From positions 1 to 64,000 of the forward strand of contig NZ_WWNB01000007.1 of the NCBI RefSeq assembly GCF_012062845.1: a stretch of DNA of 64,000 nt, given 5' to 3'. Of this stretch, positions 8,012-16,225 are shown piece after piece. The notes beneath the pieces are model-generated. The model saw only the letters and a program-made list of their open reading frames with translations. It did no database searches and was not told the DNA's origin. Position numbers and translations under genes: made by a program. Positions within the stretch are counted from its first letter, which is position 1, and each line of letters starts with the position of its first letter. The stretch is from Halomonas salinarum (lineage in GTDB: Bacteria; Pseudomonadota; Gammaproteobacteria; Pseudomonadales; Halomonadaceae).

Positions 8012-8458
8012 ATGAATGATAAATTCGTTTCTGTTATTCGGACAGTGTTCGCGAAATTATTTTCCTTGATCTTTTTGAGTTTGGCCATAGCGATTATTTT
8101 TTCACTGATTATTTCCGTTGCCAAAGGATTTATGGAAGGCACGGACTTTATGAAGATTTTTTTGAGCAGCGTTAACACGGCAATTATTGCCTTGGCGCTC
8201 TTCGAATTGGCGCTGGTTGTCAATAGAGAACATTCGGGCAGTGATGAGGAAGAAGGCGCAGTCGCAAGCTTAAGACGGACCATACCTCGGTTTATAGGAC
8301 TGGTTTGCATCGCGCTGGCGCTTGAGGGGTTGATTATGGTGATCAAGTATAGCCAGCTGGAATTGGCAGGTAATTTATATTACCCAGTGGCTATAATTTC
8401 CAGTACGGCGTTGCTCCTGGCAGCGTTGGCCTTCTTCCTGCGCTTAACCGCCAAATGA
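8012..8458 (+). CDS. Conserved four-helix inner-membrane protein
   Basis: A 148-residue integral membrane protein with four predicted helices: LFSLIFLSLAIAIIFSLII (about 15-33), VNTAIIALALFELALVV (about 55-71), FIGLVCIALALEGLIMVI (about 94-111) and VAIISSTALLLAALAFFL (about 126-143). The loop between helices 2 and 3 is acidic (EHSGSDEEEGA). The start at 8012 is chosen over a longer in-frame extension because AAAGGGGG lies just upstream and the extension is not protein-like. I do not know a function. Base composition is AT-richer than the core genes, consistent with acquisition. Confidence 0.7.
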   Translation: MNDKFVSVIRTVFAKLFSLIFLSLAIAIIFSLIISVAKGFMEGTDFMKIFLSSVNTAIIALALFELALVVNREHSGSDEEEGAVASLRRTIPRFIGLVCIALALEGLIMVIKYSQLELAGNLYYPVAIISSTALLLAALAFFLRLTAK

Positions 8459-8503
8459 GTTATTGAAATTTATCAGCGATGCCTGATACGTCACGGGCAA
8501 GGG

Positions 8504-8554
8504 CGAGGAAACGCTACGAAACTCGCCCGAATACGCGCGCGACTGATCCAACCT
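8504..8554 (+). repeat. Copy of the 3' end of the PRC-barrel gene
   Basis: These 51 bases match 13197-13247, the last 13 codons plus stop of the PRC-barrel gene (EETLRNSPEYARD), with one mismatch (C8543 against T). The rest of the gene is missing here; the fragment lies between the membrane-protein gene and the IS3 remnant. Confidence 0.85.
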
Positions 8555-8603
8555 ACACCTTCCCCCTGATTTAGGTCCGCGCTTAATGTGAGAAATCGTT
8601 CCT

Positions 8604-8972
8604 TCATGCATACCGCTGGGCATAGACAACGAGTGGCATATAGCCCACCGAGCTGTGCGGTCTGACATGGTTGTAGTGGACTCTCCATTGATCGATTTCA
8701 TGCCGTGCATCGGCAAGGCTCAGAAACCCGTGCTGATTGAGGCAGTGATCCCGGAACTTGCCATTGAAGCTCTCGATGAAGACATTCCGTGTCGGCTTGC
8801 CTGGCTGGATGAACGCCAGCGTCACATTCCCCTCACGCGCCCAGAAGAACATCGCCTTGCTGGTCAGCGCCGGCCCGTTATCGCAGACAATTGAGGCAGG
8901 CAGGGGGCGTTGCTGTACGTTCTCGTCAAGGACTCTGGTCAAGCGACGCCCGGAAATCGAGGTGTCCACCAC
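8604..8972 (-). pseudogene. IS3 transposase OrfB, C-terminal fragment
   Basis: Reads VVDTSISGRRLTRVLDENVQ, then the catalytic SIVCDNGPALTS with the second Asp, and FIESFNGKFRDHCLNQHGF with the catalytic Glu, ending NHVRPHSSVGYMPL. The N-terminal helix-turn-helix and the first catalytic Asp of the DDE triad are deleted, so it is inactive. In closely related elements the line reads DTSLSG in the same place, which sets the deletion border at about 8975. Confidence 0.8.
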
Positions 8973-9232
8973 TTTCCCGAAACTATCTCCTTGAGGGCGG
9001 CATTGTCGAGTGCGCTTTCCGCGAGCAGCTTCTTCAGGGGGGCGTTCTCTGCCTCCAACTCCCGGAAATGCTTGGCCTCCGAGACCTCCATCCCGCCGTA
9101 CTTGACCTTCCAGCGATAGATGGTCTGCTCGGTGACGCCATTCTGCCGAGTCAGCTCGGCCACCGACATGCCACGCTCATGGGCCTTAAGGATGGTGATG
9201 ACCTGCTCTTCGGTATGTCGATTACGCTTCAT
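8939..9232 (-). CDS. IS3 transposase OrfA
   Basis: A 97-residue protein: MKRNRHTEEQVITILKAHER with a helix-turn-helix (SVAELTRQNGVTEQTIYRWK), then a leucine-zipper-like coiled coil (FRELEAENAPLKKLLAESAL) typical of IS3 OrfA. Its normal C-terminus ends near LKEIVSGK; the last nine residues (WWTPRFPGVA) are read out of frame from OrfB sequence across the deletion. The start at 9232 is chosen because the family begins with MKR(N/S)R. It could still bind the element's ends. Confidence 0.8.
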   Translation of the reverse strand: MKRNRHTEEQVITILKAHERGMSVAELTRQNGVTEQTIYRWKVKYGGMEVSEAKHFRELEAENAPLKKLLAESALDNAALKEIVSGKWWTPRFPGVA

Positions 9233-9475
9233 CGCGAGATCTCCGGCTATCAGGGTAAACGTAGCGGACATCTCACATTGCCGGTGGACCGGTTTCTGGG
9301 GAAGAAAGTCACCCGCAACCGTGCCGCGCTCATGCGCCTGGCCAGCGCGCCGGCTGAAGGGTTTGGAGTATCCAACTGCAACCTGTGCTTCTATCGACTC
9401 CGAAAAGCTATGTTCGCCAGCGCACTGTGAGTGCGCTCTGCAAGGTTCATCCTCAGGGTAAGCGGAACAAGGGAA

Positions 9476-9685
9476 ATGCCAAAACAGGACGTTGTGCTCT
9501 TCGCTGCAGGCGTGACAAATCAATCCGATATAGAGTATATGTTAATGAAAAACGCGAAAATTAAGTACAAATCATTTGAAACAATCAATTCAACTCCATT
9601 TGATGCTGAAGTTTTGTCGTTCTGGTACGAAACGGCGCGTATCCAACTGACTTCTATGAACGCAATTTCCGCCTACCTTGACTGA
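9476..9685 (+). CDS. Hypothetical protein, 69 residues
   Basis: A frame beginning MPKQDVVLFAAGVTNQSDIE and ending MNAISAYLD. It has no recognisable family, signal peptide or membrane helix. CAAGGGAA immediately before the ATG is a weak, closely spaced ribosome-binding site. It has AT-rich codon use unlike the core genes. It may be the remains of a larger gene, since it directly follows IS3 debris. Confidence 0.3.
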   Translation: MPKQDVVLFAAGVTNQSDIEYMLMKNAKIKYKSFETINSTPFDAEVLSFWYETARIQLTSMNAISAYLD

Positions 9686-10336
9686 GCTTCACGTCCATAT
9701 GAAAGCGTCGTTGACCTACTGCAACGCACCACTGCTGCGCCAGAAATAATCTTTTCTACCAGTAGAAACGTGTTGACACCATGCAGTATCTGACTCGAAA
9801 AATGGTGGCTTCCAAGGATTTCAACACTGGATTACAGAAGCCAATTTATGGCCGTTTTCTGCCTTGTATCGATGGAAAAACATGCTTTCTCATGGTCTGC
9901 CAGCTAGGCTCAGCGCCGGTAGTCTTCGTCAGAGTTTTCGGTGTTCACTTTGCTTCCAGCACACATCGCGGCGGCTTGGTCGAGATCGGTATACCTGTCG
10001 TCTGATAGATGGCCAGGTATCAGTTAAGCAGTAGATGAGCGGCTTGGGGGATCATACCGGTGGTGAGCGAGAAGTCTGATGATTTACTGGCACACTCCCG
10101 CGAGCGGGCTAGCGACCATTAGTATTGCCGCATTCGGAGCAGAGGAATCCCTTGGGCCAGCGATGGCTTGGGAGGACCGTCCGGCACTGCGGTTCCGAGA
10201 CGGCCTGTCCGAAGAATGCCGGGCAGTGGCTAGATATGATTTCGAGTCATGGAAAAAGTACTTGACCTCTCATGTGAACCCATCACTTCTCCAAGCCGAT
10301 ATGATAGGCGACAATTATTCTTAAGCAGGAAGTGTC
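9686..10336. other. Stretch with only doubtful frames
   Basis: Plus-strand frames at 9781-10005 (MQYLTRKMVASKDFN...) and 10079-10324 (ends SWKKYLTSHVNPSLLQADMI before DNYS) are open, but neither resembles a family I know and neither has a good ribosome-binding site. The second ends 12 bases before the next ATG, so it could be a small gene coupled to it. Confidence 0.3.
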
Positions 10337-10633
10337 ATGAAATCCATCTTTCCCCTAGCGCTTGGAACGATCGTTTTGCTCCTGGCTACCACCGCTCAGG
10401 ATTCGCCTATCGCGCGAATCATCCTTGCCTCCGTGGGTTTGGCGTTATGCGCGGTGGCGCTGAGCCCAAGGGCTTCTCGAAGCGAGTCAAAAGGATCCTG
10501 GCACCTTAAGCCGGGCAAACCCAAACTGGGTGAGTTCAGTGTTCAATCCCACGTAAGCGAGTCCGGACAAGTCCTAACAACACAGTCGATCTCTCCACCA
10601 AGAACCAGGCCAAACAGCCCGACCCGTAGATGA
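10337..10633 (+). CDS. Small membrane protein of unknown function
   Basis: A 98-residue frame with two short hydrophobic segments (FPLALGTIVLLLATTA, about 4-19, and IARIILASVGLALCAVAL, about 25-42) and a basic, Ser/Pro-rich tail. AGCAGGAAGTGTC before the ATG is a fair ribosome-binding site. No family is recognised. The tail after residue 50 does not look conserved, so only the hydrophobic half may be meaningful. Confidence 0.4.
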   Translation: MKSIFPLALGTIVLLLATTAQDSPIARIILASVGLALCAVALSPRASRSESKGSWHLKPGKPKLGEFSVQSHVSESGQVLTTQSISPPRTRPNSPTRR

Positions 10634-10663
10634 AGCAGATTAAGAAGGGCACCCAGTGGTATT

Positions 10664-11857
10664 TCAGTATGAAGACTCATCCCCGCTATTCAACGTCCGT
10701 ATCAGGCCAATCTTGATCTGTTGCCAGATAGCGGCAAAAAATGCCGTCAAGGGTACTGCGAGTATCAGTCCGATGATTCCGCTCAGCACCGTGCCCCAGA
10801 AGAACAGTGAAATAACCACGACGGCAGGGTGTAGACCCGAACGGTTGGCCATGATTTTAGGTGTCAGAAGCCAGCTTTCGATCAGCTGCACCCCCGCGAA
10901 CACCAGCCCGGCTAGTACCAGCAGTTCAACGCCACTCTCCGGTTGCAGATAGGCCATAGGCAGGACCACCGCCAACCCTATCAAGGTACCTAGAAAAGGG
11001 ACAACATTCAGCAAGCCCAGCACGAGTCCCACTAGGACACCAAAGTTTAATCCGATCAGCGTAAAGCTCAGGGCATACAAGGCTCCCATGCAAACGGCTA
11101 TAATCATCTGCCCTCGAAAGAAGGCAGTGATATACCCTACGAACACATCCATTAGATACAGAGTTTTCTGCTGGGTGGTCTTGTGGAAAATGGATAATAA
11201 TTCGGATACCTGTCCACGCAGCGAGTCTCCGGAGAGCAGGACAAAGAACAAGAACAGGGGAACGAAACTGACACTCGTTAACACCCCTAAATAAGACATG
11301 ATGGTTTTTCCCGGGTTCTCCATGCCCGGCACTACTGACTTCAACTCCTCCCCACCACCCGTCTCCATGCGCGAGGAAATCATGGAGCTGAGTCCTGGGA
11401 AGTGCGTGGAGAAATGCGCCTGCATACTTGCCAATGCGTCAGGCAGGACTGTCATCAGCTGGACGACCTGGCTGGCCAGTATGGGGAAAAGCAGGAAAAC
11501 CAAGCCACCTATACCTACGAAGAAAAGCACTAGTACGACAATGACGGCCAACAAGGAGGGAAAATGAAGCCGTCTCCTCAGGAACTCGACTACAGGATGA
11601 AGCACCAATCCCAGTACACCGGCGAGTGCGAGCGACAGCAGCAAATTGTAGAACGCATTCAGCACCCAGCCAAACGTCCAAAAAACAATACCGATAAGCG
11701 CCGTCAAAATTATCATGGAAAGCAATACCGCCGTGTAACGGAAAAGGCGGATCTCGAAAGCGCTGAAAACTTTCTTATCAATACGCGATATCGCCAAGTA
11801 TCGTCTTTCAATTTTCATACCGTCAGTCAGGGGTTCCTTCCTGTCGTACTTGGACAT
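10664..11857 (-). CDS. AI-2E family transporter (YhhQ/PerM/TqsA-like permease)
   Basis: A 397-residue inner-membrane protein of the AI-2E transporter (formerly UPF0118) family. Seven to eight helices are visible: two near the N-terminus (LLSMIILTALIGIVFWTFGW; LLLSLALAGVLGLVLHPVVE), one at LLAVIVVLVLFFVGIGGLVF, a long soluble loop around 140-200, then LFLFFVLLSGDS and a dense C-terminal cluster with the hallmark GLLNVVPFLGTLIGL. Members export quorum signals or act as Na+/H+ antiporters in halophiles; which applies here is unknown. The start at 11857 has CAGGAGTT 5 bases upstream. Confidence 0.9.
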   Translation of the reverse strand: MSKYDRKEPLTDGMKIERRYLAISRIDKKVFSAFEIRLFRYTAVLLSMIILTALIGIVFWTFGWVLNAFYNLLLSLALAGVLGLVLHPVVEFLRRRLHFPSLLAVIVVLVLFFVGIGGLVFLLFPILASQVVQLMTVLPDALASMQAHFSTHFPGLSSMISSRMETGGGEELKSVVPGMENPGKTIMSYLGVLTSVSFVPLFLFFVLLSGDSLRGQVSELLSIFHKTTQQKTLYLMDVFVGYITAFFRGQMIIAVCMGALYALSFTLIGLNFGVLVGLVLGLLNVVPFLGTLIGLAVVLPMAYLQPESGVELLVLAGLVFAGVQLIESWLLTPKIMANRSGLHPAVVVISLFFWGTVLSGIIGLILAVPLTAFFAAIWQQIKIGLIRTLNSGDESSY

Positions 11858-12041
11858 CGTGAACTCCTGATATAGTAGATTTCGATATAAAGCACAGTGG
11901 CCGCCCACAACCGGACAGCATTGAAGGCTCTATCAGCTTCCGAGTGAACCGTTCAGCCCACATAAAAGATCTCGCCGGACTTGAATCATGCAAGAGACAT
12001 CATATTCAATCATTCTCCCCTTCCAAGAACCTCCGTTTTTA

Positions 12042-12215
12042 TCATTTTTCTTTATGCGCTTCCGCACCATTGAGCTCTCCTAACACGGCTCCGGACTTAC
12101 CGCCATTGTTCCCGGCTCCCTTGGTGCCCTGAGTAGTTTTCGTCGCCATCTTTCCGGACTTATTCTGGGAATTTCCTTTCACCTCGTTCTCATTAATGAC
12201 TTTCTTTTTTATCAT
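12042..12215 (-). CDS. Small Lys/Gly/Asn-rich protein, 57 residues
   Basis: A frame of 57 residues: MIKKKVINENEVKGNSQNKS, then a Thr/Gly/Lys-rich middle (TKTTQGTKGAGNNGGKSGA) ending LNGAEAHKEK. An internal ATG would give 35 residues. It is basic and apparently disordered, with no cysteine or hydrophobic segment. The upstream ribosome-binding site (AAGGTCA) is only fair. Composition recalls small stress-related basic proteins and the Lys-rich protein at 788, but I recognise no family. It is shorter than many gene finders accept. Confidence 0.4.
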   Translation of the reverse strand: MIKKKVINENEVKGNSQNKSGKMATKTTQGTKGAGNNGGKSGAVLGELNGAEAHKEK

Positions 12216-12741
12216 CAGCTGACCTTGAAATTCTTGCTATACTTTACCCATCTTTTCTGACCGACAACAACAATTCACCAGGCAAGTTATGAACCATGTC
12301 CTGTTTGCCTCAATTCCTCACCACGAAAAATTTCGATACGAGTGACAATCCCAATCTAGTTGAAAATCGTCCTCTATTCCGTGCGGTATCCAACATACGC
12401 TGCGTCACTTTTACCCCTGTATATACCAAGAACTCATCCGCGCACCCTCTTGCCTCCTTGCCTGGAATTGACCCACCCCTCAGCGTTACGAATGCCTATG
12501 GGAGGCATGCATCCGGGTCCGACCGCCGATCAGATACGCCTGAATATAAGAGGTTATATCCTTGAATTGTGCCTCGAACGAGCCTGAAGGCCGCGTCACT
12601 GGAGATTGGTCATATGTGGTGCACCACACGGACGACGCCTTCGCTAATGCCTATAAATAGAACGGTTCTCCCATGTATCAATTCTCTACACAAGACACGG
12701 TAGAGCTCGGGAGTCCGCCACCAAACCGAGGAATCACATTC
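12216..12741. other. Intergenic stretch upstream of the PRC-barrel gene
   Basis: No gene is recognised on either strand; two overlapping plus-strand frames at 12296-12587 are Pro/Ser-rich and not protein-like. The region should hold the promoter of the PRC-barrel gene. An in-frame ATG at 12673 extends that gene by 23 residues but blocks the signal peptide, so it was not chosen. Confidence 0.35.
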
Positions 12742-13239
12742 ATGAAGAAGCTAACCACACTGATCCTTTCAGCAGCTTTTGTCCCCGCATTTGCGCTGAG
12801 CACAGCCGCCATTGCGGAGAACCACGACAGTACGAAGGTGGATTCCGAGTTGCACCCTGAGGAGAAGCGTGCCGAAACGAAGAATACCGAGGAACAACGT
12901 GCCGAGAAGCAACGTACCGGGGAGCAGCAACGTGCCGGCGATCCGCAGATGAGCGGCAAGCCAGCGGGTGCCTTCTACGCCGACGACGTCATCGGCAAGA
13001 CCGTCAAGCACCGCGGGACAGATGAGGATGTGGGCGAGATCCAGGACCTGGTCATCGGCAATGACGGCCGCATCGTCGGCGTCGTGGTGGAGACTAGTGG
13101 CTTCCTGGGGCTCGGCGGACAACACGTGGGGCTGGGCTGGGACCACATAGAACACACCATGGAAGAAGACGAATCCGTGTTCTACACGGATATTGACGAG
13201 GAAACGCTACGAAACTCGCCCGAATACGCGCGCGATTGA
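12742..13239 (+). CDS. Exported PRC-barrel domain protein
   Basis: A 165-residue protein with a signal peptide (MKKLTTLILSAAFVPAFALS, cleavage probably after AAIA), a highly charged linker containing repeated EEKRAE/EEQRAE/KQRTGEQQRA units (residues about 35-65), and one PRC-barrel: FYADDVIGKTVKHRGTDEDV, then GEIQDLVIGNDGRIVGVVVE and GGQHVGLGWDHI. PRC-barrels occur in ribosome maturation, photosynthetic reaction centres and many stress-induced exported proteins of halophiles; here a periplasmic role in stress is likely but unproven. A 16-bp tandem duplication spans the stop codon (13232-13263). Confidence 0.85.
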   Translation: MKKLTTLILSAAFVPAFALSTAAIAENHDSTKVDSELHPEEKRAETKNTEEQRAEKQRTGEQQRAGDPQMSGKPAGAFYADDVIGKTVKHRGTDEDVGEIQDLVIGNDGRIVGVVVETSGFLGLGGQHVGLGWDHIEHTMEEDESVFYTDIDEETLRNSPEYARD

Positions 13240-13263
13240 TCCAACCTGCGATTGATCCAACCT
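13232..13263 (+). repeat. 16-bp tandem duplication across the PRC-gene stop codon
   Basis: Bases 13232-13247 and 13248-13263 are identical and adjacent (GCGATTGATCCAACCT twice). The stop codon lies in the first copy. The matching fragment at 8504 has only one copy, so the duplication arose after, or only in, this locus. Confidence 0.9.
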
Positions 13264-13271
13264 ACAGCCGG

Positions 13272-13292
13272 CGGGGGCACAGTGTGCCCCCG
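13272..13292 (+). terminator. Intrinsic terminator of the PRC-barrel gene
   Basis: A 9-bp GC-rich stem (13272-13280 with 13284-13292) and three-base loop, followed by TTGTCTT, 32 bases after the stop codon. Confidence 0.8.
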
Positions 13293-13465
13293 TTGTCTTG
13301 ACTCCATCCTCAGAAGTCGTAGCCGTAGGGATGCCCCCGGCCCTCATCGCCCTGAAGGCATCATCCGGGTGCTGGAGCTGCTGAGCCAAGATCGCTCCCT
13401 TGCGAATCGAATTACCGGCATGACATCCCGGCTGGCGCGCTCTCCCCAGCGTGCACCAGCCAACC

Positions 13466-14188
13466 TCATGGTGCGCCGCCTTCGGTAATGACTCGACGGT
13501 AGATGCTTCGATCGGCGGCATAGCAGCCACAGGAGGCCTCGATCAGGCCCGCCCGGTCCAGCACCGTGATATCCCCCCGGTGATAACTGATCAACCCGTG
13601 CCCCTGAAGCGCCATGGCGCCGTGGGTGATACCAGCACGACGGACCCCCAGCATCATGGCCAGGAACTCGTGGGTGAGATGTAACTGATCCGAGTGCGCG
13701 CGATCCTGGGTCATCGGCAGCCAGCGCGCCAGGCGGGCCTCGACCTGATGAAAATGGGTACACGCCGCCACCCGGGTGAGCTGGTGAATCAGCACATAGA
13801 GATAGCGCCTCAGCAGCGCCTGAAGCGCAGGGCACTGCGCCAGGTGACGGCCCAAGGCCGCCGCCGGCATGCGCAGTGCCGAACCGGCCCCCTGCACCAG
13901 AGCGCGCAAGGGCGACTCATCGAGCTCCAGGATCAAGGACATTCCCAGCATCCCCTCACTGCCGACCATCGCCACTTCCAGCTGCTCCCTTTCACCCAGG
14001 CTTTCAATCAGGGAAATGAAGCTATCGAGGGGAAAATAGACATGCGTGACCTGCCCGCCAGGCTCGCTGATCACCTCACCGAACGCCAGGTCGATGACCT
14101 CGCAGTCGGCAAGGAAAGATGCCCTATCCTTGAGCGGCAAGCTGTCGATGAGGTGGTTGGTCATCGGGCTGGGAGTAGACGGCTTCAT
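13466..14188 (-). CDS. Crp/Fnr-family transcriptional regulator (second of a tandem pair)
   Basis: A 240-residue regulator with an N-terminal cyclic-nucleotide-binding-like beta-barrel (LAFGEVISEPGGQVTHVYFP, residues about 30-50, then MVGSEGMLGMSLIL) and a C-terminal winged helix-turn-helix (LTHEFLAMMLGVRRAGITHG, about 180-200, then GHGLISYHRGDITVLDRAGL). It lacks the Arg of the cAMP-binding phosphate cassette and the Cys cluster of Fnr, so its effector is unknown. The start at 14188 lies 7 bases after AGGAG; an ATG at 14194 is too close to that site. It follows its paralogue by 212 bases on the same strand. Confidence 0.85.
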   Translation of the reverse strand: MKPSTPSPMTNHLIDSLPLKDRASFLADCEVIDLAFGEVISEPGGQVTHVYFPLDSFISLIESLGEREQLEVAMVGSEGMLGMSLILELDESPLRALVQGAGSALRMPAAALGRHLAQCPALQALLRRYLYVLIHQLTRVAACTHFHQVEARLARWLPMTQDRAHSDQLHLTHEFLAMMLGVRRAGITHGAMALQGHGLISYHRGDITVLDRAGLIEASCGCYAADRSIYRRVITEGGAP

Positions 14189-14400
14189 GTGCATGCTCCT
14201 GGTGAAAAACCGGCATTCGGCACATGGCAAGGCATCACAGGGCTCCGGCGTCGACGACAGCCAGAGCGTGATCAGGCCATCACCGATCAGCCGCTGGGCA
14301 AACACTGGCATGCCCATCATCATGCCGTCGGTGCGCCAGGAGACATACGCGGGACAGGTGCTGTTCTGCACCATGCCGCTCCGCGAGGGACAGGGCCCCC

Positions 14401-15120
14401 TCACCCGGGACGATGGTAGCTCAGCAGGCGATCGTACTCCTTCTTGACGACCGGATAGCACTCACAGACCCGCGCTTCCAGGCCAGGCCTGTCCAGGACG
14501 CGGATACGCCCGCGATGGTAGGAAATCAGTTCGGCTTTCTGCAGTTTGCCGGCCGACTCGGTGACGCCCTCTCGACGCACGCCGAGCATGTTGGCGATCA
14601 GTTCCTGGGTCATGACCAGTTCGTTGGTCGGCAGGCGATCCAGGCTCAGCAAGAGCCAGCGACACAGCTGTTGATCCAGGCTGTGGTGCCGGTTGCATAC
14701 CGCCGTCTGGGCCATCTGAGTGATCAGGGCCTGGGTATAACGCAATAACAGGAACTGGAGCGTTGACGCGCGATCGAACTCGTCCTTCAGCAGTTGCCCC
14801 TTGAGGCGATAGGCAGTGCCGGCACTCTGCACGACGGCGCGGCTCGGCGTGGTTTCGCCGCCCATGAACAGCGAGATGCCGACGATCCCCTCGGCACCGA
14901 CGACGGCAATTTCCGTCGAATCCCCCGTTTCCATGACGCATAGCAGCGATACGATGCAGTCCGTCGGGAAATAGACATGGCGCATCATCATGCCCGACTC
15001 GACCAGCGACTCCCCCAGCGTCAGATCGACCCGCTCGAGGTGGGGCGCCAGGCGCTCGTATTTATCCCGCGGCAGGGCCGCCAACAGGTGATTCTGGCGA
15101 GGATCAAGTTGCAGGGTCAT
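14401..15120 (-). CDS. Crp/Fnr-family transcriptional regulator (first of a tandem pair)
   Basis: A 239-residue paralogue of the downstream regulator. The sensor barrel is visible as LTLGESLVESGMMMRHVYFP and VVGAEGIVGISLFMGGETTP, and the DNA-binding region as MTQELIANMLGVRREGVTES with KAELISYHRGRIRVLDRPGL after it. Like its neighbour it has no Fnr-type cysteine cluster and no cAMP-type Arg. Family members of this subgroup often sit beside stress or exported-protein genes. GGGAG precedes the chosen ATG at 15120; an in-frame extension upstream to 15246 is low-complexity and was rejected. The PRC-barrel gene lies convergently nearby. Confidence 0.85.
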   Translation of the reverse strand: MTLQLDPRQNHLLAALPRDKYERLAPHLERVDLTLGESLVESGMMMRHVYFPTDCIVSLLCVMETGDSTEIAVVGAEGIVGISLFMGGETTPSRAVVQSAGTAYRLKGQLLKDEFDRASTLQFLLLRYTQALITQMAQTAVCNRHHSLDQQLCRWLLLSLDRLPTNELVMTQELIANMLGVRREGVTESAGKLQKAELISYHRGRIRVLDRPGLEARVCECYPVVKKEYDRLLSYHRPG

Positions 15121-15780
15121 GACTGAGTCTCCCGACTCGGGCAGCTCCCCGACCGCAGGGTCAGCAGAGAGGACTTGACCGAAGGTGGGTGACGATACGG
15201 GGCAGTTGCCGGAACTTCCAGCCGGACTCACCCCGGATAACGTCACGAAACAGGCAATGGTCTGCCCGTCAGCACCAGGCAGGAATCACCCCTGAAATAC
15301 ATCAAGACACCCTGACGCGCTGCCCCCCGCCGACACAGGCGCAGGAGGCGACGCCCTTGCTGTGTACGCTAACGCACGGAAACGACGCTGTCACGCCACT
15401 ACGCTCGCTGGATACTACCCAGACGCTCCCAACCCCGGGTCAGGCAACGCCGTCCCGGCGGAAATCAGACATCGCCAGAACAGGAAACCGGCTCATGGTA
15501 GGTAATACACGCCCTTCTGATGACCAGGTCTCTTGTCTCACGCCCTCGAGCGACCCAGCGGACCATACCAGCCTTGCCCAACGCTTGGGCATCTGCGCCA
15601 TGGGCCAGGCGCATTCCCAGGCCGAGTCCGTGAGGGACGACTCGAGGCAAGAAGACACCACCTGGACACCTCGAGGCATGAAGACACCACCTGGACACCA
15701 CTCGGTTCCACCTTCTTCCCTGCCGAGCAGCCGCTGCGGCAAGGTCACCCTCGGCGCACGGAGGGCCTCTCCGAGCGAAC
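15121..15780. other. Intergenic stretch upstream of the Crp/Fnr pair
   Basis: No credible gene. The DNA is GC-rich with long chance frames on both strands. The Crp/Fnr promoter should lie near 15125-15250. A 29-bp tandem repeat lies at 15642-15699. Confidence 0.4.
15642..15699. repeat. 29-bp tandem direct repeat, two copies
   Basis: Units 15642-15670 and 15671-15699 are identical apart from one base (AAG against ATG after TCGAGGC). They lie in a non-coding stretch and look like a recent slippage product. Confidence 0.85.
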
Positions 15781-15789
15781 AGCGACCAG

Positions 15790-16045
15790 GCCCTCAAGAC
15801 GGAGCCTCGCGGCGGCCCTGGCGGCCGAGAAGCGATGGGCCCGGGCGGCCCTCGGCGCCATCGGCGATGCCGTCCTGACCATCGACCTCCGCGGGACGGT
15901 CACCTACATGAACCGGGTGGCGGAGACCCTGACAGGTTGGTCACAACGGCAGGCGATCGGCGCGCCACTCTCGCGAGTGTTTCCTCTCGTCGATGGCACC
16001 GTTGTCATCGTTCTGGTGGTTCCCTCCGCTCTCGGTCTTCGTTGA
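15790..16045 (+). pseudogene. Remnant of a PAS-domain signalling protein
   Basis: The plus-strand frame reads EKRWARAALGAIGDAVLTID, then LRGTVTYMNRVAETLTGWSQ and AIGAPLSRVFPLVDG, which is the first two thirds of a PAS domain as found in GGDEF/EAL or histidine-kinase sensors. After that the frame runs into unrelated sequence and stops at 16045. No start codon with a ribosome-binding site fits, and the output domain is missing, so this is a fragment. Confidence 0.65.
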
Positions 16046-16225
16046 GACAAGCGAAGAGCGAGGGGGTCGACAAGGCATCGGAATCCGAGGGGCTGCCGGC
16101 CGGAGACATACCATCCCACTGGAAACGCCCTCGTCACCATCCTCGAAGAATTCGTGTTCCTGCGCTTCCTGTTCGGTCACATCACGCTGACCATGCCGAT
16201 GACACCCACACCGATACTCTGGGGA

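Larger units (their letters stand above)
8587..9277 (-). mobile_element. IS3-family element with a large internal deletion
   Basis: About 691 bases bounded by inverted TGTGAGA ends (8587-8593 and 9271-9277), the TG...CA termini expected for IS3 elements. Inside lie a complete orfA and only the last third of orfB, fused by a deletion of several hundred bases, so a normal IS3 of about 1.2 kb has lost the middle of its transposase. The immediate flanks (TAA left, TTG right) are not a direct repeat, so no target duplication is seen. The element cannot move by itself. Confidence 0.7.
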
